A stretch of 64,000 nt of DNA, from NCBI RefSeq assembly GCF_003864295.1, contig NZ_BDQK01000017.1, positions 392,398 through 456,397 of the forward strand, in the 5' to 3' direction. The translations under genes and the position numbers were made by a program. Source of the stretch: Aphanothece sacrum FPU1 (GTDB lineage: Bacteria; Cyanobacteriota; Cyanobacteriia; Cyanobacteriales; Microcystaceae). Numbering within the stretch: position 1 is the stretch's first letter; each line of letters begins with the position of its first letter. Shown one piece after another: positions 1-7,675 of the stretch. Below the pieces are notes generated by a model. It worked only from the letters and a program-made list of their open reading frames with translations, was not told the DNA's origin and did not search any database.

Positions 1-591
1 AAGAAGACGTTGTAAAGCTTCGGCCCCAATACCGACCTCAATACCCGACAGTTCCGAGTCTTCGGCGTATATTTGATCCTCAATTTCAATCCATTGATCT
101 TCTGTCAGGAGTTGCTTATAACTCAAATTACTGGCATTTCCTGGGTCGAGAACCACATAAGCGTTAAAGTACACTATCTGTTCTACATCCCGTAGGGCCA
201 TATCTAACAAGATACTCAGATAGCTAGGAATGCCTTTGAGATACCAAACATGGGTAACGGGGGCCGCTAATTTGATGAAACCCATGCGATGACGACGAAC
301 ACGGGACTCGGTAACTTCTACTCCGCATCGTTCGCAAACGATCCCTCGGTGACGTACTCGTTTGTACTTACCGCACCAACATTCCCAGTCTTTGGAGGGG
401 CCAAAAATTCGTTCACAAAATAGCCCGTCCATTTCGGGTTTGAGGGTTCGGTAGTTGATGGTTTCGGGTTTGGTCACTTCTCCGACTACAACTCCGTTGG
501 GTAGACTTCTTTCTCCCCATTGACGGATGCGTTCGGGAGAAGCTAAGCCAATTTTTACATAGTCAAACCGTTGATCTGTTGGTCCTTTCAT
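1..591 (-). CDS. rpoC1: DNA-directed RNA polymerase subunit gamma (N-terminal part)
   Basis: The reverse strand from 591 down to the window edge is open for 197 codons and begins [15 protein letters not shown], the usual start of cyanobacterial RpoC1. It carries the zinc-binding cysteines of the beta-prime N-terminal domain (CWCGKYKRV then CERCG), followed by the clamp sequence [13 protein letters not shown]. Cyanobacteria split beta-prime into gamma (RpoC1) and RpoC2; gamma forms the clamp and active-site half of core polymerase. The gene is cut by the window edge, so the catalytic NADFDGD motif is not visible. Upstream, where rpoB would lie if the genes were joined, there is an unrelated plus-strand methyltransferase, so rpoC1 probably has its own promoter. 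Confidence 0.96.
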   Translation of the reverse strand, partial: MKGPTDQRFDYVKIGLASPERIRQWGERSLPNGVVVGEVTKPETINYRTLKPEMDGLFCERIFGPSKDWECWCGKYKRVRHRGIVCERCGVEVTESRVRRHRMGFIKLAAPVTHVWYLKGIPSYLSILLDMALRDVEQIVYFNAYVVLDPGNASNLSYKQLLTEDQWIEIEDQIYAEDSELSGIEVGIGAEALQRLL

Positions 592-928
592 TGGTTATTT
601 TTTCGTGCCTCAAAGGCTGTTGGTCAGTAATAATAGGGGTGAGATGCTTAGAGTTAGTAGGTGAGAGTCCTACTGATTTTAGGGGTTGGCATCATCGATG
701 GGGTTGGTGGTAAACTCATTTATATTCTGGGGCATCTCTTGATTAAAGGTGGGACTGTCCCCACAAGCTACGGATCAATTTTCGCAAGTCATCATTATAA
801 GGTCAATTGACTATTATACAATTTTTTATTCGTTTTGGCTCGTTGAGTAGTGATCTTTCTCCTGATCTGACAAATAGTACCAATTTGATGTATAGTCGAG
901 AAAAATTTATTAACAATTCTCAGAAGCT
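592..928. other. Divergent intergenic region rpoC1 / methyltransferase
   Basis: No ORF is seen here. The stretch must hold the promoters of rpoC1 (leftward) and of the methyltransferase gene (rightward). TATAAT-like hexamers on the reverse strand at 794-799 and 813-818 are possible -10 elements for rpoC1, but no convincing -35 partner was found. A small hairpin (AGTAGG...CCTACT) lies near 657-675. Confidence 0.5.
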
Positions 929-1858
929 ATGATGGTTAAACCAATTATTAAAAAAATTCTTAGAAAATTACCTTATCTCAAGGATATTTTTGCTAAAGCT
1001 GATCAAAGAGATATTTTGATGAAGGCTTTATTTGTGCCTCCTGGACATTTTTATTCCCCTATTCCTTCTCTTGAAGAAATTAAACTGAATGAGGCTAAAA
1101 TTTTTGATATTTTTCCTCAAGAAATACCTGGTATCAATCTACAGCAACAAGAACAATTAAATTTATTAAATATTTTTCAAGCTTATTATGATGAACAACC
1201 TTTTAAACAGCAGAAAACAGAAGGTTTAAGATATTATTTTGAGAACGACTATTATAGTTATTCTGATGGTATTTTTCTTTATTGTATGATGAGATATGCC
1301 CAGCCTCAAAAAATAATCGAAATTGGCTCAGGTTTCTCCTCTTGTGTCATGTTAGATACCAACGAATTATTTTTAGATAAAAAAGTTTCTTGTACTTTCA
1401 TTGAACCTTATCCTGAGCGACTTTTATCTCTGGTAGGAGATGAAGAAGGCAATAACTATACTCTCATTAAACAGAAACTACAAGACATTGATTTACAGTT
1501 TTTTCAGCAATTATCAAATAATGATATCCTGTTTATTGATTCTACTCATGTTGCCAAAACAAATAGTGATGTTAATTATATCTTTTTTGAGATACTTCCT
1601 TCACTTAAATCTGGGGTATTAATCCATATTCATGATATTTTTTATCCTTTTGAATATCCCAAATCATGGATAATACAAGAAAAAAGAGCTTGGAATGAAG
1701 TTTATATGCTCAGAGCATTTTTACAATATAATAATAACTTTAAAATAGAATTATTTAATAATTTTTTGACGTTATTTTTTGCTGATTTTTTTCAAGAAAA
1801 AATGCCTTTATGTCAAAAAAATACTGGAGGAAGTATTTGGTTAAGAAAAATTCAATAA
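929..1858 (+). CDS. Class I SAM-dependent methyltransferase-like protein
   Basis: The 309-residue protein has a Rossmann-type methyltransferase core. The SAM-binding strand and loop read KIIEIGSGFSSCVML, followed by CTFIEPYPERL as the acidic-residue strand and DILFIDSTH as the post-II strand; later HIHDIFYPFEYP resembles the Methyltransf_24 group that modifies sugars or lipids. The substrate cannot be told from sequence. Two adjacent ATGs (929 and 932) could start it. The coding sequence is very AT-rich, more so than rpoC1, as expected for an accessory gene. It has no operon partner: a 438-base non-coding stretch follows. Confidence 0.75.
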   Translation: MMVKPIIKKILRKLPYLKDIFAKADQRDILMKALFVPPGHFYSPIPSLEEIKLNEAKIFDIFPQEIPGINLQQQEQLNLLNIFQAYYDEQPFKQQKTEGLRYYFENDYYSYSDGIFLYCMMRYAQPQKIIEIGSGFSSCVMLDTNELFLDKKVSCTFIEPYPERLLSLVGDEEGNNYTLIKQKLQDIDLQFFQQLSNNDILFIDSTHVAKTNSDVNYIFFEILPSLKSGVLIHIHDIFYPFEYPKSWIIQEKRAWNEVYMLRAFLQYNNNFKIELFNNFLTLFFADFFQEKMPLCQKNTGGSIWLRKIQ

Positions 1859-2073
1859 TTTTTATTAATTAAAGTTAATAAAATATGAATATAGTTTATT
1901 GACTTTCATTACTTAATATATATTATTAAAATACTCTAGGTAGAAAATGGAAGAACTATTATTACTGCAAGAAGCTTTAAGTATGATTTAAACTTGAAGA
2001 TATCTAACGTTTAGCAAAATCCATATACGACCCTAACAAAACCTTAACCCTAATCTGTTAATATAATTATTAA

Positions 2074-2263
2074 GGTTCTACCGGACAAGTTATGTTAAAT
2101 CAACGTCTACACCACAGACCTTATGTCTGATACTATAGAAACAAAGCCTCCCTTCGTCCGGCTAAATTAAACCCGCGTAGACGGGTTTTGTTTTTATAGC
2201 TTAACCCTTCAAGGTTTAAGCCCATAATTTCTAATAGTTTTAGATACTAGGTTCGGTAGAACC
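2074..2263. repeat. Dispersed palindromic repeat family A, copy 1
   Basis: The left end reads GGTTCTACCGGACAAGTTAT and the right end, TTCGGTAGAACC, is its partial inverted complement. Inside are a CAGACCTTATGTCTG hairpin, a CCTCCCTTCG stem and a strong hairpin AACCCGCGTAGACGGGTT followed by TTGTTTTT, which looks like an intrinsic terminator. Flanks ATTATTAA and ATTACTAA could be a diverged target duplication. The preceding bases 1859-2073 hold no gene I can support. Other copies of the family lie near 12740, 19052, 20843, 31855, 35766, 46932 and 50413. Confidence 0.8.
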
Positions 2264-2296
2264 ATTACTAATAACTTTTAATGGTAACTAAAAATT

Positions 2297-3292
2297 ATGT
2301 TTGATCGCATTTTTACCTCTAGTTCTGAATCTGGAAAACCTAGCCTTCTTCGTCCCCGTAAAGGTGTAATTATTGGTGTGGGACAAGTAGGAATGGCCTG
2401 TGCTTATTCTCTTTTAATTCAAGATTGTTTTGACGAATTAATCTTACAAGATATTGCCGAAGATAAGGTAGAAGGAGAAGTCTTAGACTTGATTCACGGA
2501 ATGTCTTTTTTACCTCCAACAGACCTTAAAGGGGGAACTCTGAAAAATGAGGGTAAAGATGCTGATATGGTTATTATTACAGCAGGAGCAGCACAAAAAC
2601 CAGGAGAAAGTCGTTTAGAATTAGTCGGTCGTAATGTTAATATCTTCAAAAGTATTTTAGCTGATGTTGTGAAATATTGCCCTAATGCTATTTTATTAAT
2701 TGTTAGTAACCCTGTCGATATTATGACCTATGCTACTCTAAAATTAACAGGTTTTCCTAAAGCGAGAGTTATTGGTTCAGGAACGATATTAGATACGGGT
2801 AGATTTCGCTCTTTATTAGGCAAAAAATTTAATATTGATCCTCGTAGTGTTCATGGTTATATTTTAGGGGAACATGGAGATAGTGAATTTCCGGTTTGGA
2901 GTTTGGCTAATATTGGAGGAGCAAAACTTATTCCTGGAGAGTGGGAAGATTTACCCATTTCTGAACAAAATGAGTTAAATTCAGTTTTTGAAGAAGTTAA
3001 AAATGCCGCTTATCAAATTATTAAACTTAAGGGTTATACTTCCTATGCTATTGGGTTAGCTGTTACCGATATTGTGAAGGCTATTTTACGTTCTCAAGAA
3101 CGCATTTTAACTGTGAGTAGTTTAATTAATGGTTTATATGGGGTGGAGGATATTTGTTTAAGTTTACCGACAGTTATTAATGAAAAAGGAATTCTTAAAA
3201 CGGTTAATTTATCTTTGAACGAACAAGAACAAGCACAATTATTAAATTCTGCTAAAGTTCTAAAAGAAGTATGTGATCAACTTAAATTTTAA
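2297..3292 (+). CDS. ldh: L-lactate dehydrogenase
   Basis: This 331-residue cytosolic enzyme of the lactate/malate dehydrogenase family interconverts pyruvate and L-lactate with NAD(H). The dinucleotide fold GVGQVGMACAYSL is near residue 27, the NAD-ribose-binding Asp is in LQDIAEDK, the catalytic His193 is in GEHGDSEFP, and the substrate Arg is in DTGRFRS. The specificity-loop residue is Gln100 in AAQKPGESR, the lactate dehydrogenase state; malate dehydrogenases have Arg there. It may serve fermentation in the dark. The first 20 residues before the fold are longer than in many homologues, and a later start is possible. It sits just after repeat copy A1. Confidence 0.9.
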   Translation: MFDRIFTSSSESGKPSLLRPRKGVIIGVGQVGMACAYSLLIQDCFDELILQDIAEDKVEGEVLDLIHGMSFLPPTDLKGGTLKNEGKDADMVIITAGAAQKPGESRLELVGRNVNIFKSILADVVKYCPNAILLIVSNPVDIMTYATLKLTGFPKARVIGSGTILDTGRFRSLLGKKFNIDPRSVHGYILGEHGDSEFPVWSLANIGGAKLIPGEWEDLPISEQNELNSVFEEVKNAAYQIIKLKGYTSYAIGLAVTDIVKAILRSQERILTVSSLINGLYGVEDICLSLPTVINEKGILKTVNLSLNEQEQAQLLNSAKVLKEVCDQLKF

Positions 3293-3432
3293 GAGACTTT
3301 TGCTAAAAAAATATGATCTCCCTAAATCCCCCTTCAAAAGGGGGACTTGTCATAAACAAACATTTTTTAAGAAGAGATCACAAGAGAACCACTTTAGGGC
3401 ATAATAAAATATTATTGTTAATTTTTAAGTCT

Positions 3433-3648
3433 ATGTCTCTTTCTAGAACTGAGGTTAAACAACTGTTAGAACGGCTAATTTTTGAAGAAACTGATCCCGA
3501 AGACTGGGTACAAGATATTTGGGATTTAAGCGCGCTTCATGGAGAAAATGCGGCTAAATTATTCGATGTTTTTAAGGCTTTATTAGACTGTTGTTCAGAG
3601 GAACAATTAAACAATTTATTGATCTCTTTGTATCAAGAACAATTGTAG
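3433..3648 (+). CDS. Small conserved protein of unknown function
   Basis: I start this 71-residue protein at ATG 3433 (MSLSRTEVKQLLERL). The frame extends upstream to 3313, but that part runs through a CCCCCTTCAAAAGGGGG palindrome typical of cyanobacterial intergenic repeats, so it is probably not coding. The sequence is acidic and helical, with EETDPEDWVQDIWD and several Leu/Glu stretches; no enzymatic motif is visible. It is convergent with ilvN, and a shared palindrome separates the two stop codons. Confidence 0.6.
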   Translation: MSLSRTEVKQLLERLIFEETDPEDWVQDIWDLSALHGENAAKLFDVFKALLDCCSEEQLNNLLISLYQEQL

Positions 3649-3668
3649 GGTGGGCATTGCCCACCTAC
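3645..3668. terminator. Bidirectional palindrome between convergent genes
   Basis: GTAGGGTGGGCATTGCCCACC, followed by TAC, is a near-perfect palindrome overlapping the stop codon of the small protein and lying 4 bases from the ilvN stop. Its position between convergent genes suggests a bidirectional terminator, although the U-run is weak. Confidence 0.45.
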
Positions 3669-3671
3669 TGA

Positions 3672-4190
3672 TTAAACCTTAGCTTCTAGAGACTTCAGAT
3701 ATTCCGTATTGACCCCAGATTCACGAGTTAGGGCAATTTTACCTGTTCGCGCTACTTCTCGAATACCAAACTTATTCAACATCTGAACAATAGCGACTAA
3801 TTTACCAGGATCGCCCACTACTTCTATAGTGACACTTTCTTCAGCAATATCCACAATTCTAGCGCGGAAAACCTGAGCTAATTCGATAACTTCAGCCCGG
3901 TTAGCAGCAATCGCATTGACCTTAACTAACATTAATTCCCGTTCCACACAAGGAATTTGAGTGATATCATTAACTTTGAGGACATTGATCAGCTTATAGA
4001 GTTGCTTGGTCAACTGTTCAATACTATTCTCATCCCCTGGCACTACCATTGTAATCCGGGATATGCCCACTTGTTCAGCAGGCCCTACCGCCAAACTTTC
4101 AATATTGAACCCACGACGGGCAAATAAACCAGCAATGCGGGTTAAGACTCCGGCCTCATCTTCAACTAAAACAGAGAGTGTGTGTTTCAT
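3672..4190 (-). CDS. ilvN: Acetolactate synthase small (regulatory) subunit
   Basis: The 172-residue protein starts [20 protein letters not shown], the ACT domain of the acetolactate synthase regulatory subunit. [17 protein letters not shown] forms the valine-binding region, and the C-terminal half ([22 protein letters not shown]) matches the family. It binds the IlvB catalytic subunit, which is not in this window, raises its activity and confers valine feedback inhibition in branched-chain amino acid synthesis. The length is typical of IlvN/IlvH. It stands alone as a minus-strand gene. Confidence 0.95.
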   Translation of the reverse strand: MKHTLSVLVEDEAGVLTRIAGLFARRGFNIESLAVGPAEQVGISRITMVVPGDENSIEQLTKQLYKLINVLKVNDITQIPCVERELMLVKVNAIAANRAEVIELAQVFRARIVDIAEESVTIEVVGDPGKLVAIVQMLNKFGIREVARTGKIALTRESGVNTEYLKSLEAKV

Positions 4191-4350
4191 TCTAATTCAA
4201 TCGCCAATTTCCTCAACAATTTAAGCCAATCAACTACAATATTTAGGGTGTTCTTTGATTAGTGTAATCATTGTTTATTCTATCACAAATATCTTAAGTC
4301 CTTTTTCTAATTTTGGTGGAAATTTTAAGGTAAACTTCCACCAAAAATTC

Positions 4351-4572
4351 GTAGGGGCGGGTTTATTTAACTTTTTTGTGAGAATCATGGATTTGGTAAA
4401 AAACCCAGGGCGGGTTTATTTAACTTTTTTGTGAGAATCATGGATTTGGTAAAAAACCCAGGGCGGGTTTATTTAACTTTTTTGTGAGAATCATGGATTT
4501 GGTAAAAACCCAGGGCGGGTTTATTTAACTTTTTTGTGAGAATCATGGATTTGGTAAAAAACCCGCCCCTAC
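4351..4572. repeat. Four-unit tandem expansion of a GGGGCGGG palindromic element (family D)
   Basis: A 52-53 base unit starting GGGCGGGTTTATTTAAC begins at 4355, 4408, 4461 and 4513. The units are nearly identical and contain ATCATGGATTTGGTAAA. The block opens with GTAGGGGCGGG and closes with CCCGCCCCTAC, so the array looks like one hairpin element whose interior has been copied in tandem through a CCCAGGGCGGG junction. Single-unit relatives occur at 43008-43070 and 62043-62099. The bases 4191-4350 upstream of ilvN hold no other gene. Confidence 0.9.
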
Positions 4573-4600
4573 TACAAAAATCCGCCCCTACAAATTTTGT

Positions 4601-4650
4601 GTAATTAATTTTGTCTACCTACTTATAATTAATTTTGTTTACCTACTTAT
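4601..4650. repeat. Duplicated terminal sequence of family D
   Basis: AATTAATTTTGTCTACCTAC plus TTAT is followed directly by a near copy with GTTTACC. The same end occurs at 43074-43096, and inverted forms at 7470-7492 and 42920-42945. The duplicate could be a second element end or slippage. Confidence 0.7.
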
Positions 4651-4670
4651 TAGTAAACTGCGATCGTTTT

Positions 4671-7388
4671 ATGTTCCGTCATTTTATCTCATTTTTTCTA
4701 TTAATTTGTCTCAGTTTATCCGCTAGTCTGGGCATAGCTAAACTAAGTGAGGTTAGGGTGATGGCTTCTGTACCTCCTTCTGAAATCCCTCAAATCCAGA
4801 CCCAACCAGAAGAACAAGCTAAAGAATGGTATCGTCAAGGACAGTTAAAACAAGCTATTGAACTATGGCAAAAAATAGCTCAGGACTACGAAAAACAAGG
4901 CGATAAACTCAATCAAGGGCGAATTTTGAGTAATTTAGCCTTAGCTTATTCTCAAGTGGGTGCATGGGAACTTGCACAAACTGCCATGACTCAAAGTTTA
5001 GACCTACTGCAAAAACAAACCCTAGCCACCCCAAATCAGACTCGTTTACCCATTTTAGCAGAAGCGTTAAACGTTCAGGGAACCTTATTTTTAGCTAAAG
5101 GAGACACTTTAGATGCTTTATCCACTTGGGAACAAGCAACCGCTACCTATAGACAAGTAGGAGACGAATTAGGGCTTTTTCGCACCCAAATCAATCAATC
5201 AAGGGCATTACAAGGGTTGGGACTGTATCGACCCGCTTGTGAGAAACTGGTCAAGTTATTGCTAAAAAATAGCTTAAGTTGTCAAAATATAGACCTTCAG
5301 TCCCTTAAACCTCTATTTACTGATTCTTTGTCTCCCTTACAACGGGAAGGTTTGCTAAGTTTAGCCTCTGTGTTGCGTCAACTGGATGGGGTAGATACTT
5401 CTAGGTGGATTTTAGAGCAATTATTAGATAAGTTACCGCAAGAAGATAAAGTGGCTTCTATTTGGCTTAATTTAGGGCAAACGTTACAAATGCAGGGAGA
5501 AATTGAGGAAGCTCAAAAAAGTTATCAAATGGCGATCGCCGTTTCCTCTAGGGGTGAGATTCAATTAAAATCCCAACTCGCTCAACTGTATTTATTAGAG
5601 ATAAAAGGAGAATGGCAGAGTATACCAGATATTATAGAAGCAATTGAGCAAAATATAGCAATTTTACCTGTTAATAAAACAAAAATTGATGCTCAACTTA
5701 ATTTAGGTCAAAGGTTAATAGAACAAGCAAATATAAACGTTTATAGTCAAATTAAACTATATTGGCAGTTAATAGAAAATAAAATAACTCAGGCTCGACA
5801 AGAAGCTCAAAAGATTGGTTATGCGCGGGGGGAAACTTACGCATTAGGAAATTTAGGGGAACTATATGAAACATTGGCTTTAGCTAAACTATGTCAAAAA
5901 AAGCCGATTTCTAGTGAAAATTGTCGTCAAGCTTATCAATTCCAAGATAGGGAAAAATTAACATTAAATTCATCTCAACTTTGGCTAAAAGCTCAACAAT
6001 TAACCGAACAAGCTTTGATGCAATCTCAGGCATTACAAGCACCAGAAATGATCTATTTATGGCAATGGCAACTAGGGAGAATTTGGGGGGCTTCTGGACG
6101 CAAAGAGGAGGCAATAAAAGCCTATTTAGCAGCAGTTAATACCCTCAAAAGTGTCACGGCTGATTTAGGGGCAAATCGAGAATTTCAGTTATCATTTCAA
6201 GATAAAATTGAACCTGTTTATCGGGAGTTATTGGGGTTATTATTACCAAAAAATAATAATGAATTAGTCTCCGAAGATAATTTAAACGAAGCTAGACAAC
6301 AAATTGAAGCTTTACAAATTGCTGAATTAAATAATTTCTTTCGTTCTATTTGTGTTGAAAGTCAACCCGTTGATGTAGATAAAATTGATATTTCAGCCGC
6401 TATTTTATATCCCATTATTTTAAGCGATCGCTTAGTAGTTTTATTAAGTATTCCTAATCAACCTTTACAGGTTTATGTTACCTCTATAGACAAAAAAGAA
6501 TTAGAAAAAGTTGTCGAACAATTACGTTATACTATTGTGATTCGTAGTCAAAGGGAATTTTATGACTATGGACAACAAGTTTATCAATGGTTAATTAAGC
6601 CTTTTATTCAACAATTAGAAAACGCAGAGATTAAAACCTTAGTATTTGTTCCTGATGGAGTATTTCGTAATATTCCCATGGCTACTTTATATGATGGTAA
6701 ACAATATTTAATAGAAAAATATCGAGTAGCTTTAACACCTGGACTGACGTTACTTTCTCCTGAAGCGTTACAAAAAAAAGGTTTAAATACCCTATTTGCT
6801 GGATTAACAGAAATTGCCGAAAAACCAGGGTTAACCCCTTTATTATTTGTCAATGAAGAATTAGATGCAGTTCGCTCTCAAGTAACTAGTACCGTTTTGC
6901 TTAATCAACAATTTACCTTAACTGATTTACAGCAAACTTTGCAATATAATTCCTTTACCATTGTGCATTTTGCCACTCATGGTCAATTTAGTTCCCAATT
7001 TAAAGATACCTTTATTTTGACTTGGAATAGTTTGATTAATATTCTCGAATTAGAAGAACTTCTTCAGAAAAATGATATCAAAGGAACTAAACCCATTGAG
7101 TTGTTAATATTAAGTGCTTGTGAAACGGCTACGGGCGATCGCCAAGCGGCATTAGGATTAGCAGGATTCTCTGTTCGTGCGGGTGCGAGAAGTACAATTG
7201 CAACACTTTGGTCGGTTAATGATCAAGCTTCGGCTGCTTTAATGGATCAATTTTATCGTCAATTAGCTACTCAAAATGTCTCAAAAGCAGAAGCTCTTAG
7301 AAAAGCACAATTAGCATTATTAAAAAACCGTTGGTATCGTCATCCTTTTTATTGGTCTCCTTATATTTTAGTGGGAAATTGGCTTTAA
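4671..7388 (+). CDS. Exported TPR-CHAT domain protein (caspase-like)
   Basis: Started at ATG 4671 this is 905 residues and begins with a hydrophobic signal segment (FRHFISFFLLICLSLSASL). The frame extends 12 codons further up, but into repeat DNA. Residues of about 50-500 form TPR-like helical repeats (EQAKEWYRQGQLKQAIELW; LNLGQTLQMQGEIEEAQKSY). The C-terminal 300 residues are a CHAT domain, a caspase/separase-clan cysteine peptidase fold, with catalytic His770 in HFATHGQF and Cys817 in LSACETATGD, and the typical end FYWSPYILVGNW. Both catalytic residues are present, so it may be active. Many cyanobacteria have such proteins with unknown targets; the signal peptide suggests a periplasmic or surface location. 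Confidence 0.85.
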   Translation: MFRHFISFFLLICLSLSASLGIAKLSEVRVMASVPPSEIPQIQTQPEEQAKEWYRQGQLKQAIELWQKIAQDYEKQGDKLNQGRILSNLALAYSQVGAWELAQTAMTQSLDLLQKQTLATPNQTRLPILAEALNVQGTLFLAKGDTLDALSTWEQATATYRQVGDELGLFRTQINQSRALQGLGLYRPACEKLVKLLLKNSLSCQNIDLQSLKPLFTDSLSPLQREGLLSLASVLRQLDGVDTSRWILEQLLDKLPQEDKVASIWLNLGQTLQMQGEIEEAQKSYQMAIAVSSRGEIQLKSQLAQLYLLEIKGEWQSIPDIIEAIEQNIAILPVNKTKIDAQLNLGQRLIEQANINVYSQIKLYWQLIENKITQARQEAQKIGYARGETYALGNLGELYETLALAKLCQKKPISSENCRQAYQFQDREKLTLNSSQLWLKAQQLTEQALMQSQALQAPEMIYLWQWQLGRIWGASGRKEEAIKAYLAAVNTLKSVTADLGANREFQLSFQDKIEPVYRELLGLLLPKNNNELVSEDNLNEARQQIEALQIAELNNFFRSICVESQPVDVDKIDISAAILYPIILSDRLVVLLSIPNQPLQVYVTSIDKKELEKVVEQLRYTIVIRSQREFYDYGQQVYQWLIKPFIQQLENAEIKTLVFVPDGVFRNIPMATLYDGKQYLIEKYRVALTPGLTLLSPEALQKKGLNTLFAGLTEIAEKPGLTPLLFVNEELDAVRSQVTSTVLLNQQFTLTDLQQTLQYNSFTIVHFATHGQFSSQFKDTFILTWNSLINILELEELLQKNDIKGTKPIELLILSACETATGDRQAALGLAGFSVRAGARSTIATLWSVNDQASAALMDQFYRQLATQNVSKAEALRKAQLALLKNRWYRHPFYWSPYILVGNWL

Positions 7389-7417
7389 AAAATCCTTCCA
7401 GGACTTATCAACCTGCT

Positions 7418-7492
7418 AAGTACCACGCGCAAAATTAATTGCACAGTCTCCGGCGCGGGTTTTGATAAGTAGGTAGGCAAAATTAATTACAT
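7418..7492. repeat. Family D element, short form
   Basis: The left part CAAAATTAATTGCACAG with a CTCCGGCGCGGGTTTTGAT tail recurs at 42930-42975. The right part AAGTAGGTAGGCAAAATTAA matches, in inverted form, the ends at 4601-4650 and 43074-43096. It lies 30 bases after the CHAT gene. Confidence 0.7.
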
Positions 7493-7549
7493 AAAACTGA
7501 TATAATGTGGTATATTACGTCACCCATTCGGTTTACGTCCTCTTTGGAC

Positions 7550-7578
7550 TTGCTTAATTTTCACAAAACAGCTACAAT
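7550..7578 (+). promoter_or_regulatory. Predicted sigma-70-type promoter of the acyl-carrier operon
   Basis: TTGCTT (7550-7555) and TACAAT (7573-7578) are separated by 17 bases, about 100 bases before the first gene of the operon. This is a match by eye only. Confidence 0.45.
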
Positions 7579-7675
7579 GAAGTCTAATTTTTGTAAATGA
7601 TCGAACCTTCAACATCACTCACTCTTGTGAGAAGTGGAAGACAAGCGATTTAGTTTAATTTTAAGAGAACCGTAT

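Noticed and set aside
3313..3432. Upstream extension of the small protein before ilvN
   Set aside because: The added 40 codons run through a CCCCCTTCAAAAGGGGG palindrome common in spacers, and ATG 3433 gives a cleaner protein.
4351..4572. Possible CRISPR array
   Set aside because: The 52-53 base units are contiguous with no variable spacers, and no cas genes are present; it is a tandemly expanded palindrome.
4635..4670. Upstream start for the TPR-CHAT gene
   Set aside because: These 12 codons lie in duplicated family D terminal sequence; ATG 4671 directly begins the signal peptide.
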